The notes under the pieces: generated by a model
Seen by the model: the letters and a program-made list of their open reading frames with translations, nothing else
Told to the model about the DNA's origin: nothing
The model's database searches: none
Made by a program: the position numbers and the translations under genes
Origin: Acidovorax sp. NB1
GTDB lineage: Bacteria; Pseudomonadota; Gammaproteobacteria; Burkholderiales; Burkholderiaceae_C
Reading direction: 5' to 3'
NCBI RefSeq assembly: GCF_005405905.1
Contig: NZ_BJHU01000033.1
Coordinates: 1 to 41,535, forward strand
Length of the DNA stretch: 41,535 nucleotides
Shown here: positions 25,474 to 34,698 of the stretch, in pieces
Position numbering within the stretch: the stretch's first letter is position 1
Layout: each line of letters begins with the position of its first letter

Positions 25474-26736
25474 ATGCATGATCCACTTGCCGAACTCATC
25501 GATTGCTGGAAAGCGGATCCCGGCAGTACCTACAACACCTGGTTTCTTTGGGACCAGCGGATAAAGAACTTTCGCTCAATCCGCCGTGGGATTGCGCAGG
25601 TGGTGCTAGATATTCGCGCAGGGACTTTTGGCAACGCCTACCGAGGTTCCTCGCTGGAGACAGTGGTAGGGTCGGTTGCGGAGCAGCGCCAGATATTCAA
25701 AGGTGCGGACCACGCGTTTCTCTGGAAGCCCAAACTGCGCATCCCCGATATCTATGAGAACGCCAGCAACCAAAACGCCTTTGCTGATTTGCTTCACACC
25801 TGTGACCACTGCGATTGCGCGGAGGATGTAGTGGCGGCAATACAGCGTATAGACGCCATTGGCATCAAAGGCCTGGGCCCAGCTGTAGCGAACTTGCTGT
25901 ACTTCATTCACCCCACGTTGGTGACCCCCTTCAACACTGCCATCGTCAATGGGTTCAATGTCGTCACAGGGGGGCGCGTGAAGCTTGGCCGCTGGGACCA
26001 CTATCTCTCCATGCGTGAAGGCCTGCTGCGTCTGAATGAGCAATTCCGCCTGAAGCTCTCCAACGACCTGGGAGCGATAGCTGGACTCATGTTTGACGTT
26101 GGCGCTGGCCGATATACACCGCCGCCCGCCGCTATGGACGGTGCCGCTATCGACCTCTGGAGAGAAGATCTGGAGCGCGTGCGACAGGAGTCCGCTGCCA
26201 TGCAAAAGGAATTGGCGCTGGCCCGCGAGGGCGACGCAACGCATACAGGCGTCCAGGCCTTGCTGCGGGATCTCGGAAAAGCCCTGGGGTTTGGTGTCTG
26301 GATTGCTTCCAACGACCGGGGGCGGGTGCATGGCAGCGGCCTGCTGGGAGATGGGTGCATGGACCAACTGCCCACCATGGCAGACGGTGGCCTGGAATCC
26401 GTGCGATTGATTGACGTAGTGTGGGTCGATGCCCACACCAGCCGCGTTGCCGCTGCGTTTGAGGTGGAGCACACCACGTCTATCTATTCAGGGATAGTGC
26501 GCATGCTCGACCTGGCTTTGGGAACCCCCGTTGCAGAAAAGTGCGCGTTGTTTCTGGTGGCCCCGGACAATCGCCGCGACAAGGTGGCGGAGCAACTTCA
26601 AAGACCAGCCTTCTCCCGCGTTTCGGAACTGGGGATTCGTTATCTTCCCTACAGTCAGCTAGAGCAGCACCATGCGTCTATGAGCCGCTTTGGCTCCAGC
26701 ATCAAGCCACTGCTTGAGATTTCCCAACGGCTGTAG
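25474..26736 (+). CDS. Probable HhH plus PD-(D/E)XK nuclease-like protein
   Basis: A 420-residue soluble protein. The N-terminal half has a helix-hairpin-helix-like part, IGIKGLGPAVANLLYFIHP (about 129-147), as in DNA-glycosylase folds. A charged linker follows (225-255). The C-terminal half has IDVVW (D314) and AAFEVEHTTSIYSG (E330, E332), which fits a PD-(D/E)XK nuclease core of the D-(n)-ExE kind, then LFLVAPDNRRDKVAEQL and a conserved-looking C-terminus. This is my motif reading; I have no alignment. Related proteins are annotated as restriction-like or hypothetical. It lies 18 bases after the copS stop with the same orientation, and a weak AGGAAAG lies upstream. A role in DNA repair or defence is inferred; no modification methylase is beside it. 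Confidence 0.7.
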   Translation: MHDPLAELIDCWKADPGSTYNTWFLWDQRIKNFRSIRRGIAQVVLDIRAGTFGNAYRGSSLETVVGSVAEQRQIFKGADHAFLWKPKLRIPDIYENASNQNAFADLLHTCDHCDCAEDVVAAIQRIDAIGIKGLGPAVANLLYFIHPTLVTPFNTAIVNGFNVVTGGRVKLGRWDHYLSMREGLLRLNEQFRLKLSNDLGAIAGLMFDVGAGRYTPPPAAMDGAAIDLWREDLERVRQESAAMQKELALAREGDATHTGVQALLRDLGKALGFGVWIASNDRGRVHGSGLLGDGCMDQLPTMADGGLESVRLIDVVWVDAHTSRVAAAFEVEHTTSIYSGIVRMLDLALGTPVAEKCALFLVAPDNRRDKVAEQLQRPAFSRVSELGIRYLPYSQLEQHHASMSRFGSSIKPLLEISQRL

Positions 26737-26899
26737 CCCGTCTGTTCGGCTAAAACAGCGCTCGTCCACGAGGTGCAAGGTCCCCGCCCTTGGCGACTGG
26801 CCTGCCTGGTGCTGCCAGCGAGATGATTTTGATGTTATGACCAGCTGCACAATCGGAGGGCTGGCGTTTCAGGCGGAAGTGTCCGCACAGGAGATTGGT

Positions 26900-27520
26900 A
26901 TGCAGTCCAAGGATCATTGGGAGCAGGTCTACACGACAAAGGCCAGCTCCGGCGTAAGTTGGTTTCAGGAGCACGCGCGGCAATCGGTGGAACTGATTCA
27001 GCAAACGGGCGCCGCCCCTGACTCCAGCATCATTGATGTGGGCGGTGGTGCTTCGACCCTGGTGGACGATCTGCTCGACGGGGGGTACCGGAAGATCGCG
27101 GTCTTGGATTTATCAGCGGCGGCGCTGGCGGCATCGCAGTCACGTTTGGGGCATCTCGCCAGCAAGGTTTCCTGGCTGGCGGGCGACATCACAACACTTG
27201 AACTCCCTCGGCACGCCTACGATGTTTGGCATGACAGGGCAGTATTTCATTTCCTGACATCGCCAGAGGAGCGCAGGGCCTACGTCGATTCGGTCCTGCG
27301 CGCAGTCAAGCCTGGAGGGCACGTCATCGTGGCAACCTTTGCCGAGGACGGGCCACAGAAGTGCAGCGGTCTAGAGGTGATGCGCTACAGCGCGGATGGA
27401 CTTCATGCAGAGTTTGGTGCTCCATTCACGCTTTTGAAGCAGGAGCGCGAAGAGCACCGCACGCCATTGGGAACGGTGCAGAAATTCACCTACTGCCTCT
27501 GCCGCAAAGAGCCAAACTGA
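26900..27520 (+). CDS. Class I SAM-dependent methyltransferase
   Basis: A 206-residue methyltransferase starting MQSKDHWEQVY, with motif I IIDVGGGASTLVDDLLDGG, an acidic end of strand two (AVLDLSAAAL), GDITTL and FHFLTSPEERRAYV. This is the small-molecule type; it lacks the DPPY/NPPY catalytic motif of DNA adenine or cytosine-N4 methylases and the cysteine pattern of ArsM. AGGAG precedes the ATG at 26900; longer frames upstream are unlikely. Substrate unknown. Relatives occur in metal and metalloid islands, so metal or thiol methylation is possible but unproven. Confidence 0.8.
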   Translation: MQSKDHWEQVYTTKASSGVSWFQEHARQSVELIQQTGAAPDSSIIDVGGGASTLVDDLLDGGYRKIAVLDLSAAALAASQSRLGHLASKVSWLAGDITTLELPRHAYDVWHDRAVFHFLTSPEERRAYVDSVLRAVKPGGHVIVATFAEDGPQKCSGLEVMRYSADGLHAEFGAPFTLLKQEREEHRTPLGTVQKFTYCLCRKEPN

Positions 27521-27639
27521 GGCCTCACCCGCCACTGAGCGGGCTAGCGGTATCTTGCCGGACTCAGCTTGGCTTCAAGCATTGTGCTTCCGAGGCCAAG
27601 TGCTTTTCCTCGGGCCTCTGCAGTGGGCGGTAAGAGAGT

Positions 27640-28164
27640 TTAGAACTGTGGATCCTTGGCCGAAGCATCCAAGCTGGTCGCCACAGCGGCATGGTGTGCC
27701 GCGTGGTAGCGGTCTGGATAGATCTCGTTGAGTTTGCGGCCGTCTTCACCCACCGCTACAAGCTCACCTTCGCGAATGGCGCGTGCAAGTTCGCTTTTGA
27801 CCTGATCGCGGGTCTTGTAAGACTTGGCTTCCACAACGGGGTAGCGCCGCGACATCAGTTGATTGAGCTTGGCACCTGACTCTCCCGCCGCGAGCATTTC
27901 GCCTGATCGAATTGCTTGCTCCAGTTCAGCTCGCACTTGCTCACGGGTTTTCATGGACGGCGCAGTAGCAGTTACCGGGTAAGCGCTGGGGTTGATTTGC
28001 TTGAGCGTCATGCCCGATTCGCCATAGGCAAGCATGTCGCCACTTTGCATGGCCTGTGCCAGCTCCGCCTGAACCTGCTGGCGCGTCTTGCTGATTGCCT
28101 GATCCGAGGCAAATGCAGGGGCTGCGATCAAGGAGAGGACGATGAGTGTGGATTGGATTTTCAT
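27640..28164 (-). CDS. DUF4148 protein with three tandem repeats
   Basis: A 174-residue secreted protein (signal peptide MKIQSTLIVLSLIAAPAFA). It has three copies of a DUF4148 unit at about 26-63, 72-109 and 117-153. Each begins KTR(Q/E/D)QV, continues with AEL/SEL and a conserved G(E/D)(M/L), and ends in a YP or RY pattern; the period is about 45 residues. The C-terminus has HAAHHAA. AAGGA precedes the ATG. It is the longest of three DUF4148-like proteins here. A neighbour on the same strand is the protein at 28261-28632. Function unknown; DUF4148 proteins are common in Burkholderiales and often stress-linked. Confidence 0.82.
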   Translation of the reverse strand: MKIQSTLIVLSLIAAPAFASDQAISKTRQQVQAELAQAMQSGDMLAYGESGMTLKQINPSAYPVTATAPSMKTREQVRAELEQAIRSGEMLAAGESGAKLNQLMSRRYPVVEAKSYKTRDQVKSELARAIREGELVAVGEDGRKLNEIYPDRYHAAHHAAVATSLDASAKDPQF

Positions 28165-28260
28165 GATGAACTTTCCTTCTTGAGAAATGATGGATTGGGT
28201 GTGTACAGCTGTATGCCAGTTCGTGGATAGGCATACAGCCGTGGTTCTTGTGAGAGGGGA

Positions 28261-28632
28261 TCAGGGCAGTTGTCGGGCATCAACCCAGCCAGCCTCGCCG
28301 CCCATATCGCGCACACCGTCGCGACCCACGGGATTGCGCTTGGCCGACTGCAATTCATCCAGGACCTGTTGGCGGGTCTTCGTCAGCTTGGGGCCTGGGA
28401 CGAGTGGATAAGTGGCGGGGTAGCCACGGCTGATCCAGTACAACGAGCCGTCCTTCTGAGCAGCGAGAACGGTGCTTTCAACGGACTGGCGGGTAACTGC
28501 GTTGCCAAGATGGTCGGGAGCCAGGCTCACGCCTTCTTCCTGGCTTGGGCTGGTGTGATACACCGACGTGGCGAAAGAAGCTGAGGCGGATGCAGCAAGG
28601 CTGGCGACGAGGATTGCGGTACGGACTTTCAT
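28261..28632 (-). CDS. Small secreted DUF4148-like protein
   Basis: A 123-residue protein with a signal peptide (MKVRTAILVASLAASASASFA). The mature part has a SVYHTSPSQEEGV start, a unit TRQSVESTVLAAQKDGSLYW and a unit TKTRQQVLDELQSAKRNPVG. The two-unit layout and the middle region resemble the protein at 4722-5060. I chose ATG 28632, with GGAG before it; the longer frame has no site. It lies 96 bases upstream of the triple-repeat DUF4148 gene on the same strand. A possible role in the metal response is an inference from location. Confidence 0.75.
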   Translation of the reverse strand: MKVRTAILVASLAASASASFATSVYHTSPSQEEGVSLAPDHLGNAVTRQSVESTVLAAQKDGSLYWISRGYPATYPLVPGPKLTKTRQQVLDELQSAKRNPVGRDGVRDMGGEAGWVDARQLP

Positions 28633-28988
28633 GATGGTCTCCTGTGGCGCCGGATGCCCGATATGGTCCATCCAGGTGGCGTTTTGTGCGCCACGGAGAG
28701 AAGTCTATAAATCGCCCCCGAACAGGACGGTGACCTGCTGATTACTCTTTTGATACCTGCATACGCTGATGAAGGTTTCGGTTGCATTGCGCCCACTACC
28801 AGGCGACCAAGTGACCAATCCCGCACGCTGAGTTCGGTTATGACGTCCCGACTACGGCTTTAGGCCCAGCCAGGCGCTCGCACTGAAGCGCGGCACAGCC
28901 GTAGACAAGCCTTGATAGGGTCTCCCTCTAAAAAAGCTGATATTCGAGCATTCTTTCGATAATTCAACATTTATTGTATTATTGAGGA
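28633..28988. other. Intergenic region, promoters of the DUF4148 and ars genes
   Basis: About 350 bases between divergent gene groups with no supported gene. The right part is AT-rich (28930-28985), unlike the surroundings, and contains the ars operator candidate. The left part shows nothing I can name. Confidence 0.6.
28956..28985 (+). promoter_or_regulatory. Candidate ArsR operator
   Basis: TCGATAAT (28956-28963) and ATTATTGA (28978-28985) form an inverted repeat with one mismatch in eight and a 14-base spacer, in an AT-rich stretch just before arsR. The right arm overlaps the ribosome site (GAGGA), so bound ArsR would also block initiation. Pattern and position only. Confidence 0.5.
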
Positions 28989-29312
28989 ATGAATGAATCA
29001 GACGTAGTCCGCTCGCTCGCAGCCCTCGCGCAAGAGGTGCGCCTCCGGGTGTTTCGGGCACTCATCGTTGCAGGCCAGGAAGGCCTCACGCCTGGGGCAA
29101 TCTCCGAGCAACTGGGGGTGGCCTCCAACACCCTGTCGTTTCACCTCAAAGAGTTGGCCCATGCTGGCCTGGTGAGCCAGGAGCGCCAAGGGCGCAACTT
29201 GGTGTACCGCGCCTCGTACCAGACCATGAACGATCTGCTGGCTTATCTGACAGAAAACTGTTGCCAGGGTGCGCCTTGCCTCACTGAAGAGGCTGCCTCC
29301 TGCCACTGCTGA
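28989..29312 (+). CDS. arsR: ArsR-family transcriptional repressor
   Basis: A 107-residue winged-helix repressor (SLAALAQEVRLRVFRAL, then LGVASNTLSFHLKELAHAGL for DNA contact). The C-terminus carries CCQGAPC and CHC, a cysteine set suited to binding As(III), like ArsR proteins whose site is at the C-terminal end rather than in the DNA-binding helix. The ATG at 28989 is only one base from GAGGA, an unusually short spacing. It is the first gene of arsR-arsC-acr3-arsH. It should release the operator when As(III) or Sb(III) binds. Confidence 0.92.
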   Translation: MNESDVVRSLAALAQEVRLRVFRALIVAGQEGLTPGAISEQLGVASNTLSFHLKELAHAGLVSQERQGRNLVYRASYQTMNDLLAYLTENCCQGAPCLTEEAASCHC

Positions 29313-29404
29313 GTGGTTCGCCATATGGCAATACATGACCCGAGCGCTGGTGCGCGCTCAGCCCCGATTCACCCATCTCACCACCATTGACCCTGGAGTT
29401 CACC

Positions 29405-29911
29405 ATGAGCGAAACGCAACAACCCTTGAACGTTCTCTTTCTTTGCACCCACAACTCCGCGCGCAGCATCCTGGCCGAGGCCCTGCTGAATGACATGGGC
29501 TCGGGCCGGTTCAAGGCTTACTCCGCAGGCAGCAGCCCGCGCGACAACCAGCAACCCAACCCCCTGGGCCTGCAGGTGCTGCAGAACGCTGGCATTTCCA
29601 TCGAAGGCCTGCGCAGCAAGAGCTGGGATGAGTTCGCCACGCCCGACGCGCCACAGATGGACCTGATCATCACGGTGTGCGACAACGCGGCTGGCGAGGT
29701 CTGCCCCATCTGGCCAGGCCACCCCGCCACAGCGCACTGGGGCTATGCCGACCCCAGCGAGGGCGACGGCACGGACGAGCAGAAACTTGAAGCCTTCCGC
29801 CAGACGCTGCACGCCATGAAGCGTCGGCTCGAACTGCTGGTGAGCCTTCCCGAAGACAAGCTGGCCAAGGCGGTGCTTCAGACCACCGCTCGCCAACTGG
29901 TCACAAACTGA
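29405..29911 (+). CDS. arsC: Arsenate reductase ArsC (low-molecular-weight phosphatase type)
   Basis: A 168-residue reductase converting As(V) to As(III). The catalytic P-loop is CTHNSARS (Cys near 14), and further cysteines lie in TVCDNAAGEVCPIWPG, the pair used for the disulfide relay in the thioredoxin-coupled type. The length is somewhat greater than the 130-140 residues of typical members because of a C-terminal helix. ATG 29405 starts the domain; an upstream ATG at 29387 is less likely. acr3 follows after 8 bases. Confidence 0.93.
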   Translation: MSETQQPLNVLFLCTHNSARSILAEALLNDMGSGRFKAYSAGSSPRDNQQPNPLGLQVLQNAGISIEGLRSKSWDEFATPDAPQMDLIITVCDNAAGEVCPIWPGHPATAHWGYADPSEGDGTDEQKLEAFRQTLHAMKRRLELLVSLPEDKLAKAVLQTTARQLVTN

Positions 29912-29919
29912 GAAACGCG

Positions 29920-30966
29920 ATGCAGAAATCCAGCATGAGCGTGTTCGAGCGCTACCTCACCGTTTGGGTGGTGCTGTGCATCGTGGTGGGGATCGGGTTG
30001 GGCCAGGTGTTTCCTGGCGCAGCACGCGCGATTGGTGCGTGGGAAGTCGCCCGCGTGAACATTCCGGTGGGCCTGCTCATCTGGGTGATGATCATTCCGA
30101 TGTTGCTCAAGGTGGACTTTGCCGCCCTGGGCGAAGTGCGCAACCACATGCGCGGCATCGGGGTCACCTTGTTCGTGAACTGGCTGGTCAAGCCGTTCTC
30201 CATGGCTTTTTTGGGCTGGCTGTTCATACGCCAGTGGTTTGCCCCGTACCTGCCAGCTGACCAGATCGACAGCTACATCGCTGGCTTGATCCTACTGGCC
30301 GCAGCGCCGTGCACCGCCATGGTGTTCGTGTGGAGCCGCCTGACGGGGGGCGATCCCCTGTTCACGCTGTCCCAAGTGGCGTTGAACGACAGCATCATGA
30401 TTGTGGCATTCGCGCCGCTCGTGGCTTTCCTATTGGGCCTGTCGGCAATCACAGTGCCATGGGATACCTTGCTCACCTCTGTGGTCCTGTACATCCTGAT
30501 TCCAGTTGTGCTTGCCCAATGGTTGCGTCGCGCGCTTCTGTCACGAGGCCAAGCGGCGTTTGACGCTGCGCTGCATCGCATTGGTCCGTGGTCCATTGCT
30601 GCGCTGCTGCTCACGCTGGTGCTGCTGTTCGCGTTCCAGGGCGAGGCCATCCTGCAGCAGCCCCTGGTCATCGCATTGCTGGCGGTCCCCATCCTGATCC
30701 AGGTGTTCTTCAACTCCGCGCTGGCGTACTGGCTCAATCGTGCTGCCGGAGAAAAGCATGCGATTGCCTGCCCATCAGCATTGATCGGTGCTTCCAACTT
30801 CTTCGAGCTGGCCGTGGCGACAGCCATCAGCCTGTTCGGCTTTCATTCGGGTGCGGCACTGGCCACGGTGGTGGGCGTTCTCATCGAGGTACCGGTCATG
30901 CTGCTGGTGGTCAAAGTCGTGAACTCATCCAAGGACTGGTATGAATCCGGATCTTCCCAACGTTGA
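29920..30966 (+). CDS. acr3: Arsenite efflux transporter, ACR3 family
   Basis: A 348-residue, ten-helix inner-membrane carrier that exports As(OH)3. The conserved Cys of the family is in [14 protein letters not shown] (near 131), and [16 protein letters not shown] holds the conserved Glu. Size matches bacterial ACR3. It lies 8 bases after arsC, and its end overlaps the arsH start by 26 bases. The resistance chain is ArsC reduction followed by export. Also called arsB in some annotations, but the sequence is ACR3, not the ArsB antiporter. Confidence 0.95.
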   Translation: MQKSSMSVFERYLTVWVVLCIVVGIGLGQVFPGAARAIGAWEVARVNIPVGLLIWVMIIPMLLKVDFAALGEVRNHMRGIGVTLFVNWLVKPFSMAFLGWLFIRQWFAPYLPADQIDSYIAGLILLAAAPCTAMVFVWSRLTGGDPLFTLSQVALNDSIMIVAFAPLVAFLLGLSAITVPWDTLLTSVVLYILIPVVLAQWLRRALLSRGQAAFDAALHRIGPWSIAALLLTLVLLFAFQGEAILQQPLVIALLAVPILIQVFFNSALAYWLNRAAGEKHAIACPSALIGASNFFELAVATAISLFGFHSGAALATVVGVLIEVPVMLLVVKVVNSSKDWYESGSSQR

Positions 30967-31654
30967 TGCTGCGCTCTTGGAGCGAGCCGATCTTGAGCGG
31001 TTGGTACCCGCACAAAGCTCTACCCATGCCCCCCGCATCCTGTTGCTCTATGGCTCGGTGAGGGAGCGCTCCTACAGCCGATTGCTGACCGAAGAAGCCG
31101 CGCGACTGCTGCGCACCCTCGGTGCTGAAACCCGCATCTTCGATCCCCGTGGGCTGCCACTGCCGGACGCGGAGCCTGACAGCCATCCGAAGGTGGTGGA
31201 ATTGCGAGAGCTTGCCCAATGGGCCGAGGGCATGGTCTGGACCTCCCCGGAACGCCACGGCGCGATGACAGGCATCTTGAAGATGCAGATCGACTGGATA
31301 CCCCTGTCTGTGGGAGCAGTGCGGCCGACCCAAGGCAAGACGCTGGCGGTGATGGAGGTGTCGGGCGGCTCGCAGTCGTTCAATGCTGTCAACCAGATGC
31401 GGGTGCTGGGCCGATGGATGCGCATGATTACGATCCCCAACCAGTCGTCGGTGGCAAAAGCCTTTCTGGAGTTCGACGAAAGTGGCCGCATGAAGCCATC
31501 GAGCTACTACGAGCGCGTGGTGGATGTGATGGAGGAGCTGGTGAAGTTCACGCTGCTCACGCGCGACTGCGCTGACTACCTTGTGGACCGGTATAGCGAG
31601 CGTCGGGAGAGCGCCGAGGCGTTGTCTAAGCGAGTGAATCAGCGCAGCATTTGA
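30941..31654 (+). CDS. arsH: NADPH-dependent FMN reductase ArsH
   Basis: A 237-residue flavoprotein that oxidises trivalent organoarsenicals to the pentavalent form. It has the flavodoxin-like start [19 protein letters not shown] with the FMN-binding GSxRxxS motif and [22 protein letters not shown]. The ATG lies inside acr3, 26 bases before its stop, with AAGGA upstream, so it is translationally coupled. It closes the ars operon. Family and size are unambiguous. Confidence 0.95.
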   Translation: MNPDLPNVDAALLERADLERLVPAQSSTHAPRILLLYGSVRERSYSRLLTEEAARLLRTLGAETRIFDPRGLPLPDAEPDSHPKVVELRELAQWAEGMVWTSPERHGAMTGILKMQIDWIPLSVGAVRPTQGKTLAVMEVSGGSQSFNAVNQMRVLGRWMRMITIPNQSSVAKAFLEFDESGRMKPSSYYERVVDVMEELVKFTLLTRDCADYLVDRYSERRESAEALSKRVNQRSI

Positions 31655-32018
31655 ATGGCCGTTATAGGGCTGGGTCCTTGCGTCGCAAGACGCCTGAATT
31701 TGTCAACCACCCCCGCAACTTTTGCTCGATGGCATGCCAATCAGCCATCAGGCATGGAAGCTCTCGCGTCGTTGGCATTGTCAATTCTCCGTCCAGTTGC
31801 AGCACCGCCTGTCCGAGCGCCCCATGCATACATTGCCGACCAAGGTTTGGGCGCTGCCTGCGGACCTGATCTACAGATTGTGATCTGTGGTGACGGTGTC
31901 CATCAAACGCACTCCCACCGTCCAGAATCGCCTTGGAGGGGGTTGACTCTGTACCCGCCGTCATTGTCCTGTGAAGGCGGGTACAAAGCGGCCGGAGCTT
32001 GTCGCCCCAGATGCTGCC
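31655..32018. other. Intergenic region between convergent arsH and the universal stress gene
   Basis: About 360 bases with no gene I can support. A minus-strand frame at 31662-31964 (100 codons) has no recognised family. A possible short reading within it begins MPTTRELPCLMADW and might be a relic. The right end holds the stem-loop at 31950-31985. Confidence 0.55.
31950..31985. repeat. Perfect 10-bp inverted repeat (stem-loop)
   Basis: TGTACCCGCC and GGCGGGTACA flank a 16-base loop. It is a perfect 10-bp stem between two convergent genes, but there is no T-run, so it may be a rho-dependent or structural terminator, or a recombination site. Confidence 0.6.
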
Positions 32019-32876
32019 TCAGCGGAGAACCAGGACCGGGACCCTACAGTGACGCAGTAGTGTTGTTGTGGTGCTGCCGATCACGAGATGGCGAATGCGC
32101 GAATGCCCATACGCCCCCATGACCAGTAGTCCTGCCGCTTGCGACTCCATCAAGAGCGGCAGAGCATGCTCGGGTTCCCCGGGGAGCAATGTCACCGTGG
32201 CTTCAAATCCTGAGGTTTCCAGAATTTCTTTGGCCGCGCGCAGTTGTTCGTGGGCTGCAGGTGTATCGGGTGCACACATCGCCACCAACGCAGGCAAGCC
32301 TTTGAGCATCGGGCTGCGGGCGACGGTTTCCAGCATTTTGGTTGCGGTAGCACTTCCATCAAATGCGATGACAAAACGCTCGGGCTCCACGAAGTGTTCG
32401 GACGTTGCCACTAGCACAGGTCGCTTGACCGCGCGGATCACCCGTTCAAGGTGGTGGTCCAGGTGCAGCTTCCCAGTGGTCTTGGCCTGGTAGTGCTCAC
32501 CAAGTACGAACAGCCGCGCATCAGACTCCAATTCCACCACGGAGTCTACAAACTCCCCATGGCGCATCCGGCCCTCCACCTGTTGGACCCCGGCTGCCGT
32601 GGCGCGCGCCTGGGCGCTGGCCAGCATCTGACGCCCCGCTTCCTGGGCCAGCTTCCCCCGCTGGGCATCCAGATCACTCAGTTGCTGAAGCAGCATCTCT
32701 TGCGCGCCCAAGCCAATGGCTCCGCTGAAATCGGTAACGGCAGAGCTGCTGGGGTCGCGCTCTAGCACGTGCAGCAGCTCCAGCGGAACGCCCAGGCGGT
32801 TGGCGGACCATGCAGCCCAGTCAACCACAGCGGTGGTGGTCGTCAGGCCATCAATACAGGCATATACCTTGTTCAT
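32019..32876 (-). CDS. Tandem universal stress protein (UspA family)
   Basis: A 285-residue protein with two Usp domains. The first begins NKVYACIDGLTTTTAVVDWA and the second ERFVIAFDGSATATKMLETVA. The second has the nucleotide-binding pattern GAYGHSRIRHLVIGSTT, so it probably binds ATP; the first lacks a clear version (VLGEHYQAKTT). I chose ATG 32876, with GAGGAG upstream. It is 11 bases after sulP, same strand, a pairing common in this group. Its role is stress adaptation; the link to sulphate or bicarbonate transport is inferred from the pairing. Confidence 0.88.
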   Translation of the reverse strand: MNKVYACIDGLTTTTAVVDWAAWSANRLGVPLELLHVLERDPSSSAVTDFSGAIGLGAQEMLLQQLSDLDAQRGKLAQEAGRQMLASAQARATAAGVQQVEGRMRHGEFVDSVVELESDARLFVLGEHYQAKTTGKLHLDHHLERVIRAVKRPVLVATSEHFVEPERFVIAFDGSATATKMLETVARSPMLKGLPALVAMCAPDTPAAHEQLRAAKEILETSGFEATVTLLPGEPEHALPLLMESQAAGLLVMGAYGHSRIRHLVIGSTTTTLLRHCRVPVLVLR

Positions 32877-32887
32877 CGGGAGTCTCC

Positions 32888-34366
32888 TCAATGCATGAGT
32901 TGTTCAACAGCGCCAGGCTTGTCATGGATGGCAAAACGGTCCACCAGCGTGGCGCTCGCTTCGTCCATGCCGACCACCTCGACCTCGGTGCCCTCGCGGC
33001 GCAGCTTGAGCACGGCTTTGTCCAGGGCACTCACAGCGGTGATGTCCCAGAAATGCGCGCGGCTCACGTCAATGCGCACCCTTTGCACCACTTCCTTGAA
33101 GTCAAACGCGGCAAGGAACGCCTCGGACGAGGCAAAGAACACCTGGCCCACTACGCGGTAGACGCGGGTGTTGCCGCCGTCCTCACTCGCGCTGTCCACG
33201 CGCAGCACGCGGCCCACCTTGTGCGCAAAGAAGATGCCCGACAGCAGCACGCCCACGAACACTCCCTTGGCCAGGTCGTGCGTGGACACAGTGACAACCA
33301 CGGTGGCGATCATCACGATGGACGAACTGGGCGGGTGCTCGCGCAGCTTGCGCACCGAGTCCCAGCTGAAGGTGCCGATACTCACCATGATCATCACAGC
33401 CACCAGCGCAGCCATGGGGATCTGGCTGACCCAGGGACCCAGAAACACCACCATGGTCAGCAGCAGCGTGCCCGCCGTCAGCGCCGACAGCCGCCCACGC
33501 CCGCCGGACTTCACGTTGATGACCGACTGCCCAATCATGGCGCAGCCCGCCATGCCGCCGATGAACCCCGTGGCAATGTTGGCAACCCCCTGTCCCATGC
33601 ATTCACGGTTCTTGTTGCTGGGGGTGTCGGTCAGCTCGTCCACGATGGAGGCCGTCATCATTGATTCCAGCAAGCCCACTACGGCCAACGTAGCCGCGTA
33701 GGGGAAGATGATCTTCAAGGTTTCCAGGTTCAGCGGCACATCGGGCAGCAGAAACACCGGCAGACTGCTGGGCAGCTCGCCCATGTCGCCCACGGTGCGA
33801 ATATCAAGACCCATGACCATCGAGATCGCGGTGAGCACTACGATGGTCACCAGCGGCGAAGGAATCGCCTTGGTGATGTATGGAAAACCGTAAATGATGG
33901 CCAGACCGGCAGCTGTCATGGCATACACCACCCAGCTCACGTTGGTCAGCTCGGGCAATTGCGCCATGAAGATCAGGATGGCCAGCGCGTTGACAAAGCC
34001 CGTGATCACCGACCGCGACACAAAACGCATCAGCGCGCCCAACTTGAGCACACCTGCCAGGATTTGCAGAACCCCGGTGAGCACCGTGGCCGCCAGCAGG
34101 TACTGCAAGCCGTGCTCCTTGACCAGAGTCACCATCACCAGTGCCATGGCGCCGGTGGCGGCAGAAATCATGCCGGGGCGCCCGCCCGCAAAGGCAATGA
34201 TTACGCAGATGCTGAATGAGGCGTAGAGACCGACCTTGGGGTCCACCCCCGCAATGATGGAAAACGCGATGGCCTCGGGGATGAGCGCCAGCGCAACGAC
34301 GATACCGGCGAGCAGATCGCCCCGGATGTTGGCAAACCATGTTTGCTTGAGAACTGAGAAATTCAT
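32888..34366 (-). CDS. SulP-family anion transporter with STAS domain
   Basis: A 492-residue membrane transporter with about ten to twelve helices, including [34 protein letters not shown], a signature of SulP proteins, and a cytoplasmic STAS domain at about 390-490 ([21 protein letters not shown]). It may carry sulphate, bicarbonate or a related anion; the substrate is not decidable from sequence. ATG 34366 is chosen; an in-frame ATG two codons upstream (34372) is equally possible, and neither has a clear ribosome site. It is followed by the Usp gene after 11 bases. Confidence 0.88.
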   Translation of the reverse strand: MNFSVLKQTWFANIRGDLLAGIVVALALIPEAIAFSIIAGVDPKVGLYASFSICVIIAFAGGRPGMISAATGAMALVMVTLVKEHGLQYLLAATVLTGVLQILAGVLKLGALMRFVSRSVITGFVNALAILIFMAQLPELTNVSWVVYAMTAAGLAIIYGFPYITKAIPSPLVTIVVLTAISMVMGLDIRTVGDMGELPSSLPVFLLPDVPLNLETLKIIFPYAATLAVVGLLESMMTASIVDELTDTPSNKNRECMGQGVANIATGFIGGMAGCAMIGQSVINVKSGGRGRLSALTAGTLLLTMVVFLGPWVSQIPMAALVAVMIMVSIGTFSWDSVRKLREHPPSSSIVMIATVVVTVSTHDLAKGVFVGVLLSGIFFAHKVGRVLRVDSASEDGGNTRVYRVVGQVFFASSEAFLAAFDFKEVVQRVRIDVSRAHFWDITAVSALDKAVLKLRREGTEVEVVGMDEASATLVDRFAIHDKPGAVEQLMH

Positions 34367-34698
34367 AGGCATAGGAAACGCGACCAGCCAATGCTGATGC
34401 GTTCAAGATGGGAGGACTAGACAAGACTGCACCACTGAGGCTAGGTGCTAGGCTCAGAGGCGAGATGGTGAAACGAGGCGAGAACCCGCTAGTGCGGTGC
34501 CTGAAGAGGCGGGACTACGGCGGTGTCACCGAGCAGAAATACCCAAGCGGCAACTCACGGTTTGGCACGAAAACCGTAGCTTTGGAACACTTCTGGATAA
34601 GTTTTGACACCATCGGATTGTAGTCGGACGCTCCTTTTGCAACCTACTTCCTTCGCGGAGGTGCGCGCAGCCAATCATCGTCTCCGCCGTTCACGATC

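Noticed and set aside
25474..27520. Nuclease and methyltransferase as a restriction-modification pair
   Set aside because: The methyltransferase lacks DNA-methylase motifs such as DPPY/NPPY and lies 163 bases away with its own ribosome site.
26900..27520. Methyltransferase as ArsM
   Set aside because: The conserved cysteines of arsenite methyltransferases are absent and the ars operon is separate.
31662..31964. 100-codon minus-strand frame between arsH and the Usp gene
   Set aside because: No family match; at most a relic, so it is reported only as part of the intergenic entry.
32810..33664. 284-codon His-rich frame over sulP
   Set aside because: It is a complementary-strand shadow of sulP; its His repeats are an artefact.
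34408..34623. 71-codon plus-strand frame in the gap after sulP
   Set aside because: No ribosome site or domain; composition is like non-coding sequence.
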